The notes below the pieces were generated by a model. It worked only from the letters and a program-made list of their open reading frames with translations. It searched no databases and was not told the DNA's origin. 64,000 bases of DNA from CAVWSM01 sp963798505 (GTDB taxonomy: Bacteria > Actinomycetota > Actinomycetes > Jiangellales > Jiangellaceae): contig CAWCTX010000018.1 of the NCBI GenBank assembly GCA_963798505.1, forward strand, positions 248,001 to 312,000, read 5' to 3'. Numbering within the stretch: the first letter of the stretch is position 1; every line of letters starts with the position of its first letter. A program made the translations under genes and the position numbers. This document shows positions 1 through 7,651 of this stretch, in pieces.

Positions 1-1
1 G

Positions 2-811
2 CTGAAGAACCGGCTGCTGCGTGGCGGCCTCACGTCGTTCTTCTTCCAATACGTTCTGCAGGCAGGCCTGTTCTTCACGGTCCCGCTGTTCCTGTCGGTC
101 GCCCTCGGACTGTCGGCCATCGCGACGGGCGTACGGTTGCTCCCCCTGTCGGTCACGCTGCTGCTCGCCGCGGCCGGGATACCGAAGCTGTTCCCGAATG
201 CGTCGCCTCGCCGGGTCGTACGGCTCGGCTTCCTGGCGCTGTTCACCGGAATCGTGATCATGATCGCCCTACTCGACATCGGTGCCGGGCCCGAAATCGT
301 CACCTGGCCGATGCTGCTCGCCGGGTTGGGCGTCGGGGCCCTTGCCTCCCAGCTTGGAAGCGTGACGGTGTCGGCCGTCCCGGACGAGCAGAGCGGTGAG
401 GTAGGCGGGTTGCAGAACACCGTCACCAACCTGGGGGCGTCCATCGGCACAGCGCTGGCCGGCGCCGTCCTCATCTCCGCGCTCTCCGCGTCGTTCTTTA
501 CCGGAATCCAAGACAACCCCGACATCCCCGAGGACCTGTCGTCGGCAGCCGAGGTCGAGCTGGCAAGTGGGATTCCCTTCATCTCCGACGCCGACCTCGG
601 CCAAGCACTCGAGGACGCGGGTGTGCCAGCCGACACCGCGGACGCGATCGTCGAGGAGAACGAGCAGTCCCGACTGGACGGGCTACGCGCCTCGCTGTCC
701 GTTCTGGCGATCTTCGCCTTGCTGGCGTTGCTCTTCTCGCGCGGCATGCCGACGCGCCAACCGGGTGCGGCCCCGCTGGATACTGGCGAATCGGCCTCGG
801 TCAAGGGTTGA
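2..811 (+). CDS. MFS drug-efflux transporter, C-terminal part (5' end outside window)
   Basis: The reading frame is open from the second base of the window, so this is the 3' part of a gene (about 269 residues visible). It is almost entirely hydrophobic helices: one near residues 8-40, several between 45 and 130, a helix with a G-rich stretch (NLGASIGTALAGAV) near 145-160 and a last helix near 235-255. The order of helices, the periplasmic loop before the last helix and the short charged tail match the C-terminal half of 14-helix DHA2 (EmrB/QacA-type) proton-driven exporters. Substrate cannot be told. The next gene starts 74 bp downstream on the same strand and seems unrelated. Confidence 0.8.
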   Translation: MKNRLLRGGLTSFFFQYVLQAGLFFTVPLFLSVALGLSAIATGVRLLPLSVTLLLAAAGIPKLFPNASPRRVVRLGFLALFTGIVIMIALLDIGAGPEIVTWPMLLAGLGVGALASQLGSVTVSAVPDEQSGEVGGLQNTVTNLGASIGTALAGAVLISALSASFFTGIQDNPDIPEDLSSAAEVELASGIPFISDADLGQALEDAGVPADTADAIVEENEQSRLDGLRASLSVLAIFALLALLFSRGMPTRQPGAAPLDTGESASVKG

Positions 812-884
812 CGCCCAAGCGTGGCCACGAACCGGTTCTGACGTTTCGACGATGGAGTGAGCGGGGCCGCATTACTGTTCGGCC

Positions 885-3800
885 ATGCCGACCGCCTGCC
901 CACGATGTGCCGCAGGCGCGCCCGAGGGGGCAAAGTTCTGCCTGGAGTGTGGAAGCTCGCTGGGTCTGCGTGCGTGTCCCTCGTGTGGCGCCATGTCCGA
1001 CCGTGGGCGCTTCTGTGGCGAGTGTGGGATGGCGCTCGAGGCCGCGACCAGCCAAGCGCAGCGGGTGGCGTCTGAGCCGACAGCTGAGCGGCGGATCACC
1101 ACCGTCCTCTTCGGGGACCTCGTCGGCTTCACGTCGCTCTCCGAGAACCGCGATGCAGAGGACGTCCGCGAGTTGCTGTCCCGATACTTTGCGGGCGCGC
1201 GGACGGTGGTCGAGCGGTACGGCGGGACCGTGGAGAAGTTCATCGGCGATGCGGTCATGGCTGTCTGGGGCGTGCCCACCGCCCATGAGGACGACGCCGA
1301 GCGCGCGGTCAGGTCCGGCCTCGAGCTGATCGGGATGACCGAGGCACTCGGCCAAGATGTCGGCGTGTCGGGCCTGAGCATGCGTGTCGGCCTGGTGACC
1401 GGTGAGGTCGCGGTGACGCTGGGCGCGACAGGTGAGGGCATGGTGGCAGGAGACGCGGTCAACACCGCGTCACGTGTGCAGTCCACCGCTAGTCCGGGAC
1501 GAGTCTGGGTTGACGACACCACGAGGGCCCTCACCTCCGCCGCGATCGCCTACGACGACGTTGGTGAGCGCGAGCTCAAAGGCAAGGCGCGCCCGGTCAG
1601 GTTGTTTGCTGCGCGTGCGGTCGTCGGGTCCGTGCGAGGGACGGAGAGGGTCGACGGGCTAGAGGCGCCGATCACCGGGCGGGGCCGCGAGTTGCGGCTG
1701 CTCAAGGAGCTGTTCCACTCGGCTGAAGGGTCCGTCCGCCCGTCACTCGTCGTCGTCGAGGGTGAGCCGGGGGTCGGTAAGTCACGCATCGGCTGGGAGT
1801 TTGAGAAATACATCGACGGGCTTTCAGCCAAAGTGCGCTGGCATCGTGGTCGTTGCCTGGCGTACGGCGACGGTGTCGCGTTCTGGGCGCTCGCCGAAGC
1901 CGTGCGCGCCCGCCTCGGACTCGTGGAGGAGGACACCGGCGCGGTCGTGGGCAAAGCGCTCGATGCTGGGCTTGATCGCTACGTGGCCGATCCTGAAGAG
2001 CGTGCCTGGCTGCGGCCTCGCCTGGCTGTGCTGATCGGCGCAGACCAGCCGAGCAGCTTTGCCCGCGAGGACCTGTTCGCCGCATGGACGGCGTTCCTCG
2101 AACGCGTCGCCGAGGGTCACGTCGTCGTGCTCTTGATCGACGATGCCCAGCATGCGGACGAAGGCTTGCTCGACTTCCTGGAGCACCTGCTGGCGACCGC
2201 AAGAGCCGCGGTGTTCGTCCTGGCACTTGCTCGGACGGGCCTCATCGCCCGTCGGCCCGATCTGGCCGCCAACCGCCGAGCGACAGTGCTACACCTCGAG
2301 GCACTCGATGCGCCCCAGATGTCGGACCTCCTCGACGGGCTGGTCGAGGGGCTGCCGGATGCGGCGCGAACGTTGCTCATCGAGCGTTCCGAGGGCGTGC
2401 CGCTGTTTGCGGTGGAAACCGTCCGGGCGCTGATCGACCGCGACATCGTGGTGCCTCGAGACGGTCGATACGTCCTCGTGGAGTCCGCGATCGACGACCT
2501 GGCGAGACTGGCCGCGCCGGCATCCCTGCAAGCGCTCGTCGCGGCGCGGCTGGACGGGCTGACCGCGTCGGAGCGCCGCGTCGTCGCCAATGGAACGGTG
2601 CTCGGCGCCTCCTTCACTCGCGGTGGCATCGGTGCGCTGGCCACGGATATGGACGTGGACGAGCTCGACGAGACGCTGAAGGGCCTCGTGCGCAAGCAGA
2701 TCCTCTCGGTGGAGACCGACCGGTTCAGCTCCGAGCGCGGCCAGTACCGATTCGTCCAGGCGGTGGTTCGACAGGTCGCGTACGACACGCTGTCCCGGCG
2801 AGACCGCAAGGCGAAGCATCTCGCTGTCGCCGCACACATGGAGCAGCAGGTCGACGCGGTTGGAGACAACTCGCGCGTCCTGGCGCAGCACTACCTCGAT
2901 GCCGTCGAGGCATCGTCGACCTCCGACACCGACCGGGGCGAACTGCTCTTCCGAGCAACATCGCTGCTCGAGCGCGCGGCGACGAGAGCTGCGACGCTCG
3001 GTGCACCCGGCGAGGCCCTTCGGCATCTCACGTCTGCCCTGCAGTTCGTCGAGAGCCTCGCAGACCAGGCGCGTCTGCACGAAGCCGCAGCCGAAGCAGC
3101 CAACAACTGCAGCCTGTATGGGGTGGCGAGCGAGCACGGCCTCGCCGGTATCGCGGCCTACGAAGCGCTGGGCGACCAGGTAGGCGGTGGGCGTGCAGCC
3201 GCGCTCGCCGGCACGGCGTTCGCTCGGGGAGTCGGCGACAACGCCAAGGCCATCGACCTTATGCAGCCCCACTGGGACCGGCTGGTGGGGCGGGCGGGCG
3301 CCGAGGAAGCCCTGATCCTCCTTGCTTACGAGCTCGCGCGTGCACACCAGGATCGTGCCGAGATCGACGAGGCGCAGCCGTTCCTCGAGCGCCACCTTCG
3401 GCTGGCCGAAGCCAGCGGGAACCCTCAGCACGTGGTGTCGGCGCACCTCGCTCTGGGGTTTGGCTATGCCAACACGCGCGCCCCGTTGACGGCCCTGAGC
3501 CTTTACAAGGCGGCGGCGGAGCTGGCCCGCGAGCAGCGGCTCCCCGCCTCCCTGGCAAGGGCGCTCATGAACTCGGCCACCGAGATCCTGCCCCGGGATG
3601 TGCAGCAAGCAATCGAAGTCGACCGCGAGGCGTTGGCGAGCGCTAAGCAGAGTGGGGTCGTTACCTATGTCCTCTTCAGCGCAGCGAACCTCTGTCTTGC
3701 GCTCTGGACGGGCGGAGGTTGGGACGAGCTGACGCAGGTGCTGAGCGACCACGCCGACCCGGGCGCGGACCCGGCAACCGTCGTCATCTTCGATGTTCTC

Positions 3801-4406
3801 CAGTCGTGGGTCGCCGACGCTCGCGGGACACCGTCCAAGGTCTCCGTCCAGACCCTGGAGCAGGACAACCAGAGTCATCTTGCCTGGACGGCACATCAGG
3901 CCCTGCTCCTGCACCGGCAGACCGGAGAGCTTAGCGCCGCCGCCGAGAGCGGGGACGTCTCGGTCAAGCACGCTCTTGCGTGGGCCGCGCTCGGAGACGA
4001 CTTCATGCACTTTTGGCCCGCCGCGGTGGAGGCCGCGATCGACGCCCACGACCTCGACCTCGCCGAGCGCCTGCTCGGACCTGTTGTCGACTCCCCGCCG
4101 GGACTCATCACGCCAGCTCTCTCGTCACAGCTTCTCCGACTGCGAGGACTGATCGGGGTCGCCCGCGGCAACGACGCAGCGGCCACTGAGGCGGACCTGC
4201 GTGCAGCCGTGGATGCGCTTGAGGAATACGGCGCCGTGCCCGTGCGCGCTCGCACTCAAGAGGCACTCGGACGATGGCTCTTAAGCCAGGGACGCACCGC
4301 CGAGGCTGAGGAGCAGCTTGCTCGCGCTCGTCATACGTACGCCGAGCTCAAGGCCACTGCCTGGTTGGACGCACTCGCGGAGACCGTGCCGACTCCCGCA
4401 GTTTGA
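885..4406 (+). CDS. Zinc-ribbon / class III adenylate cyclase / AAA ATPase / TPR regulatory protein
   Basis: An 1173-residue signalling protein. Residues 5-48 hold two CxxC...CxxC zinc ribbons (CPRC, CLEC, CPSC, CGEC). Residues 70-240 form a class III cyclase domain with metal ligands D78 (FGDLVGFT) and D122 (FIGDAV), adenine-specifying K118 and D190, and catalytic N193 and R197 (NTASR), so it should be active and make cAMP. A P-loop (GEPGVGKSR, 292-300) and a Walker B (LLIDDAQ, ~417) give a STAND/AAA-type ATPase. The rest (~650-1173) is helical repeat of TPR type. This architecture is common in actinomycetes. The ATG start sits directly before the first zinc ribbon. The stop lies 9 bp from the convergent SPFH gene. 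What it senses is unknown. Confidence 0.85.
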   Translation: MPTACPRCAAGAPEGAKFCLECGSSLGLRACPSCGAMSDRGRFCGECGMALEAATSQAQRVASEPTAERRITTVLFGDLVGFTSLSENRDAEDVRELLSRYFAGARTVVERYGGTVEKFIGDAVMAVWGVPTAHEDDAERAVRSGLELIGMTEALGQDVGVSGLSMRVGLVTGEVAVTLGATGEGMVAGDAVNTASRVQSTASPGRVWVDDTTRALTSAAIAYDDVGERELKGKARPVRLFAARAVVGSVRGTERVDGLEAPITGRGRELRLLKELFHSAEGSVRPSLVVVEGEPGVGKSRIGWEFEKYIDGLSAKVRWHRGRCLAYGDGVAFWALAEAVRARLGLVEEDTGAVVGKALDAGLDRYVADPEERAWLRPRLAVLIGADQPSSFAREDLFAAWTAFLERVAEGHVVVLLIDDAQHADEGLLDFLEHLLATARAAVFVLALARTGLIARRPDLAANRRATVLHLEALDAPQMSDLLDGLVEGLPDAARTLLIERSEGVPLFAVETVRALIDRDIVVPRDGRYVLVESAIDDLARLAAPASLQALVAARLDGLTASERRVVANGTVLGASFTRGGIGALATDMDVDELDETLKGLVRKQILSVETDRFSSERGQYRFVQAVVRQVAYDTLSRRDRKAKHLAVAAHMEQQVDAVGDNSRVLAQHYLDAVEASSTSDTDRGELLFRATSLLERAATRAATLGAPGEALRHLTSALQFVESLADQARLHEAAAEAANNCSLYGVASEHGLAGIAAYEALGDQVGGGRAAALAGTAFARGVGDNAKAIDLMQPHWDRLVGRAGAEEALILLAYELARAHQDRAEIDEAQPFLERHLRLAEASGNPQHVVSAHLALGFGYANTRAPLTALSLYKAAAELAREQRLPASLARALMNSATEILPRDVQQAIEVDREALASAKQSGVVTYVLFSAANLCLALWTGGGWDELTQVLSDHADPGADPATVVIFDVLQSWVADARGTPSKVSVQTLEQDNQSHLAWTAHQALLLHRQTGELSAAAESGDVSVKHALAWAALGDDFMHFWPAAVEAAIDAHDLDLAERLLGPVVDSPPGLITPALSSQLLRLRGLIGVARGNDAAATEADLRAAVDALEEYGAVPVRARTQEALGRWLLSQGRTAEAEEQLARARHTYAELKATAWLDALAETVPTPAV

Positions 4407-4415
4407 GCCTTGACG

Positions 4416-5489
4416 TCAGCGTGTCGCGCTGCTCTCCGCTGCTTCTGCCTGGGCCGCGGCGTTACTCACCGCAGCCTGGGCGGCCTCGACGGCCCGGTCG
4501 GCGGCGGCCTCGGCGGCCGAGGACATCCCATCGCCAGCCGGCAGTGCGCGGTTGGTGTCCCCGCCTTCGACCTGCGGCGCGGAGCGCTCGTCCGTGACAT
4601 CGACCGCGGCCGGTTTGCCTGCTCGCGCGTCGCCGCGGAAGGCCTCGGTGATCGTGCCGACCGCCTGCGTGAGCTCACCTGGGATCACCCAGAACGTGTT
4701 GCCGCTCTTGGCCAGGTGCGGCAGCGTCTCCAGGTACTTGTAGGCCAGCACCTTCGGGTCTGCGTCATTGCGGTGGACAGCCTGGAAGACCAGATCCACC
4801 GACTTGGCCTCGCCATCAGCGCGCAGGATGGCGCCCTCGCGGGCACCCTGCGACTCCAGGATCTGCTGCTGCCGCGTTCCGTCCGCCGTCAAGATCTTGG
4901 CCTGCCGCTCCCCCTCGGCATGCAGGATGGCCGCACGCTTGTCGCGCTCGGCACGCATCTGCTTCTCCATGGCCTCCTTGATGCTGGCCGGCGGATCAAT
5001 CGCCTTGATCTCCACCCGGTTCACCCGGATGCCCCACTTGCCCGTCGCATCGTCGAGCACGATGCGCAGCCGGGTGTTGATCTCCTCGCGCGAGGTCAGC
5101 GTGCGCTCGAGATCCATGCTGCCGATGACGTTGCGCAACGTGGTGACCGTGAGCTGGTCGATGGCATGCAGGTAGTTGGCCACCTCATAGGCCGCGGCCC
5201 GGGGATCTGTGATCTGGTAGTAGAGCACCGTGTCGATGTTGACGACCAGGTTGTCCTCGGTGATCACCGGTTTGGGTTCTGACGAGTACACCTGCTCGCG
5301 CACGTCAAGCTTGGTGTTGACCCGGTCTGCCACCGGGATGATGAAGTTCAGACCCGGCTGCAGCGTCGCCCGGTAGCGGCCGAATCGCTCAACGTTGTAG
5401 CGGCGTGCCTGCGGGACGACCCGCACGGCGGATACGACCAGGAACACCATCAGCACCGCGACGACGATGACTGGTATCAAGAGCTCCAT
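4416..5489 (-). CDS. SPFH/band 7 (stomatin-like) membrane protein
   Basis: A 357-residue protein with one N-terminal membrane helix (residues 3-25), then a band 7/SPFH domain (about 30-200) including the typical stretch REQVYSS, and a charged coiled-coil region (about 170-240) rich in R, E and K with repeated AxGERQAK-like segments. The tail is Ala/Glu-rich. Such proteins oligomerise at the inner membrane and organise membrane microdomains or protease quality control (QmcA/stomatin family). The upstream gene, 27 bp away, encodes an NfeD protein, and NfeD-SPFH operons are the classic arrangement of this family, which supports the call. Confidence 0.9.
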   Translation of the reverse strand: MELLIPVIVVAVLMVFLVVSAVRVVPQARRYNVERFGRYRATLQPGLNFIIPVADRVNTKLDVREQVYSSEPKPVITEDNLVVNIDTVLYYQITDPRAAAYEVANYLHAIDQLTVTTLRNVIGSMDLERTLTSREEINTRLRIVLDDATGKWGIRVNRVEIKAIDPPASIKEAMEKQMRAERDKRAAILHAEGERQAKILTADGTRQQQILESQGAREGAILRADGEAKSVDLVFQAVHRNDADPKVLAYKYLETLPHLAKSGNTFWVIPGELTQAVGTITEAFRGDARAGKPAAVDVTDERSAPQVEGGDTNRALPAGDGMSSAAEAAADRAVEAAQAAVSNAAAQAEAAESSATR

Positions 5490-5516
5490 ATCTCCTCTTC
5501 CTGTCAGAACCGCCGA

Positions 5517-5954
5517 TCAGGGCAGCAGGTCCCGCGGGTAAACGACGGCTGTAGCTCCTTCGATCTCCATGACCTCCACGAACGCACCCGCGGGGATCAC
5601 GTGGTGCTCGTCAAGCGGCCGGGCCGACCACTCCTCGCCGGAGAGCCTGACCAGACCACCCAGTGCGGTGACCTCTTGCACCACGATCGCTTGCCGCCCG
5701 ACGAGTGCGTCGCTCCCGTCGCGAACAAGCGGGGAACTCGTCAGTTGCCGTTGCGCGATCGGCCGTACGATCACAAGCCCGGCAGCAGCGGCGGCCGCGA
5801 AGGCGAGCACCTGAGCCAGGAGTGGCAGTCCCACCCCAGCCACAACCGCCGCGACGAGCGCCGCTGCGCCGAGGATGCCGAGCGCCAGAGTCAGCGTGAA
5901 CAACTCCGCGACGCCCATGGCGGCCGCGGCTAGCAACCATGCGAGCCACGACAT
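5517..5954 (-). CDS. NfeD family membrane protein
   Basis: A 145-residue protein. The first ~75 residues are hydrophobic, with two or three helices rich in A, L and G. The last ~65 residues are soluble (from the segment QLTSSPLVRDGSD onward, with GRQAIVVQEV and a G-E-W-S-A-R motif) and match the OB-fold domain of short NfeD proteins. It is the first gene of a two-gene operon with the SPFH protein just downstream. NfeD is the usual partner of SPFH scaffold proteins in membrane microdomains. The start ATG is followed at once by a membrane helix and no better start lies inside. Confidence 0.85.
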   Translation of the reverse strand: MSWLAWLLAAAAMGVAELFTLTLALGILGAAALVAAVVAGVGLPLLAQVLAFAAAAAAGLVIVRPIAQRQLTSSPLVRDGSDALVGRQAIVVQEVTALGGLVRLSGEEWSARPLDEHHVIPAGAFVEVMEIEGATAVVYPRDLLP

Positions 5955-6478
5955 CGACGGCCTCCCTTGGGGCGGGATGGCTCAAATGCTACCTATGTAA
6001 CGTCCGCAAAGTGCGGCCAGTGCCCGCTGCGCTGCGCTCGGCGGCAGCCGGTGAACTGTTCCGGTTTGGCTGTTGCAGCTCCGTCTGCTGCGCGGTGCCA
6101 CCGAGACCAGCCGCGGGATCTCGTTGTCCGCGAGGCAGCTGCAGCACCCGGCGACATTCATCGGCCCGGGCTACGGCGAGACGACACGGGACGTTCCAGC
6201 CGCTCCTGGCCACGCTCCGCTTGCGGTGACGGTCGCGCAGACGACCGCCACCGAGACAACTCACGCGGTGGGATGTCCTCGCTCCTCCCGATGCGCGCAC
6301 GCCGCGTCAAACGACCACTTGCTGCAACAGGTCGGCCGTCGCCGGGGAGCCTCCGGTTCCTCGCGATCCATTGCTTGGCGACCCGCGGTCTCGCACGAGG
6401 GGCGGCACATGAACAGACGTGATGATGCAGAAGAAGTCGGCTGGGCGACCTGGTGCGCCGCCCGGTCTACGACGTGCG
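5955..6478. other. Gene-free stretch upstream of nfeD and downstream of hicB
   Basis: About 520 bases without a convincing gene. The open frames here are short, Arg/Ser/Pro-rich shadows of GC-rich DNA with no recognisable family. It should contain the nfeD promoter at its left end. No terminator-like hairpin with a T run was seen. Confidence 0.5.
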
Positions 6479-6823
6479 TCAGCGGGAGGCGAGCTTCTTC
6501 ACGACGTACTGGTTGAGACTCATATGTTCCTCAGCCGCTTTCATCGCCAAATCCCGGTGCAGGTGCTCGCCCACGCGGACATTGAACTTGCCAGAAAACT
6601 TGCGCTCGGCGAGCGGCACCGGGATTTCCTCTCCCTGCTGTTCCATGTCCGCCAGGGTGTCTCGCAGCAGGCCCTCCAGTCCCTCCAAAACCTCAACCTG
6701 GGAAGGCGCCAGCCAGGACAGCGACGGGAACTCAAGGCAGGAAGCAACGAACTCGTCGTCCTCCGCAGACCAGGAAACACGATAGGTGTAGTGGGACACG
6801 TCGGGGCGAGCGACCGGGTTCAT
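6479..6823 (-). CDS. hicB: HicB-type antitoxin
   Basis: A 114-residue protein. The N-terminal part (HYTYRVSWSAEDDEFVASCLEF at 11-32, allowing for family wording) is the partial RNase-H-like HicB fold that binds the toxin, with the usual D/E-rich strand followed by a helix (EVLEGLEGLLRDTL). The C-terminal part (SGKFNVRVGEHLHRDLAM, ending SLNQYVVKKL) is a ribbon-helix-helix-like DNA-binding domain. The start ATG overlaps the hicA stop by one base (TGATG), so the pair is translationally coupled. It should neutralise HicA and repress the operon, probably through the inverted repeat upstream of hicA. Confidence 0.88.
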   Translation of the reverse strand: MNPVARPDVSHYTYRVSWSAEDDEFVASCLEFPSLSWLAPSQVEVLEGLEGLLRDTLADMEQQGEEIPVPLAERKFSGKFNVRVGEHLHRDLAMKAAEEHMSLNQYVVKKLASR

Positions 6824-7068
6824 CACATGGCCTCCTTCTTGTCGATCGCCGCGAGGACCTGGCGCACTTGATACGCCTTCGCCTTGCCCTTGTCGTTCTG
6901 GATATTGACTCGAGGGTCGCCCGGCCACGGCGTCTTGAACACTGCATGGGATCCGCCGGTCTGCCGCGGCTCCCCGAAGTAGTGCTCGCAGACCTTGTGG
7001 AGATCGTTGTAACTAACGCCTGTTGGGTTCTGGCGCATCGCCGCAACGATCTTCAGCACGGACGGCAC
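6823..7068 (-). CDS. hicA: HicA-type mRNA interferase toxin
   Basis: An 81-residue basic protein with the double-stranded-RNA-binding-like HicA fold: an initial helix (KIVAAMRQ), then RQTGGSHAVF with the catalytic His at residue 41, then strands and a closing helix (YQVRQVLAAIDKK). HicA toxins cleave mRNA and stop translation. GTG start; no ATG is available. It is the first gene of the hicAB operon and ends inside the hicB start codon. The pair lies about 460 bp outside the left end of the tRNA-Ser island, so it belongs to the flanking chromosome or to an older insertion. Confidence 0.88.
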   Translation of the reverse strand: MPSVLKIVAAMRQNPTGVSYNDLHKVCEHYFGEPRQTGGSHAVFKTPWPGDPRVNIQNDKGKAKAYQVRQVLAAIDKKEAM

Positions 7069-7075
7069 TCATTCA

Positions 7076-7095
7076 TGGTACTGCCAGTAGTACCA
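7076..7095. promoter_or_regulatory. Inverted repeat upstream of hicAB, candidate HicB operator
   Basis: Two perfect 7-bp arms, TGGTACT and AGTACCA, separated by 6 bases, ending 7 bp upstream of the hicA GTG. HicB antitoxins autoregulate by binding palindromes in this position, so this is the likely operator. The operator role is inference. Confidence 0.55.
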
Positions 7096-7275
7096 TTCAG
7101 CAACCCAAGCCGCTCGCAGGGTCATTGAGGCGATTGAGCGTGTGATACCGAAATACAGAACGAACTACTGGACATACGGAGGCTGTCCATGGCCGCGATC
7201 ACGGCCCTTCAGCGAGACTGCGGCCACCGTGCACCACGGGCAGACCCGCAGTCAGTTGTCAACGGCCAGGCTGCG

Positions 7276-7303
7276 GTCCCCACTGGTGGCCACCAGCGGG
7301 GAC
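7276..7303. repeat. 28-bp perfect inverted repeat followed by TTTT
   Basis: GTCCCC / CTGGTGG / CCACCAG / GGGGAC: nearly every base pairs with its mirror, with single unpaired bases at 7282 and 7297, and TTTT follows. It can be read as a terminator hairpin on the + strand or as an insertion-sequence end. No gene lies close enough on the + strand to need a terminator. The surrounding 430 bp (7,096-7,529) hold no convincing gene. Confidence 0.5.
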
Positions 7304-7503
7304 TTTTCCATGGCCACGGACACGCCAAGAGATGCCTGCCGCAGTGCCGCATCCGCCGCCAGAAGTTGGCTCCCCGGGCGGGTATGCAGGCCGATGGCGC
7401 CCGCGTCACGGCGGGCACCGCTCGTACAAATGCCTACAGACTCGGCAGCGGCAGGGAGCTGAAAATGAGGCCACAGGTCTGAAAGCAAGATCCAAAAGAA
7501 TAT

Positions 7504-7528
7504 GACCTGGGCGGAATATGTCCAGGTC
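7504..7528 (-). terminator. Hairpin next to the displaced tRNA-Ser 3' fragment, likely the original tRNA terminator
   Basis: Arms GACCTGG and CCAGGTC (7 bp, 11-base loop) lie directly beside the left copy of the tRNA-Ser 3' half. Read on the - strand, the hairpin is followed by a T-rich stretch (ATATTCTTTTGG). Before insertion of the island this sequence would have followed the CCA end of tRNA-Ser, so it is probably that gene's terminator, now about 12.5 kb away from it. Confidence 0.4.
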
Positions 7529-7529
7529 A

Positions 7530-7591
7530 AGTGGCGGAGGCGGCGGGATTTGAACCCGCGATGGGCTTGAGACCCAAACCCGCTTAGCAGG
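7530..7591 (-). repeat. Left attachment site: duplicated 3' half of tRNA-Ser(GCU)
   Basis: These 62 bases are identical and in the same orientation to 20045-20106, the 3' half of the intact tRNA-Ser gene: encoded CCA, 3' acceptor strand, T arm, variable arm and anticodon stem-loop. Beyond base 7591 the match stops, so no tRNA can be made here. A truncated tRNA copy in direct repeat with an intact tRNA is the signature of integration by a tyrosine-type integrase; this would be the chromosomal 3' end displaced by the incoming element. Confidence 0.85.
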
Positions 7592-7651
7592 TGTGAGTCC
7601 CGGCGTTCAGGCCCGTCCACCGAGGGTCATCCGCGCTCAGAAGCCGATCTC

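Noticed and set aside
2289..4049. 586-codon minus-strand open frame
   Set aside because: Antisense shadow of the cyclase/TPR gene; no motifs.
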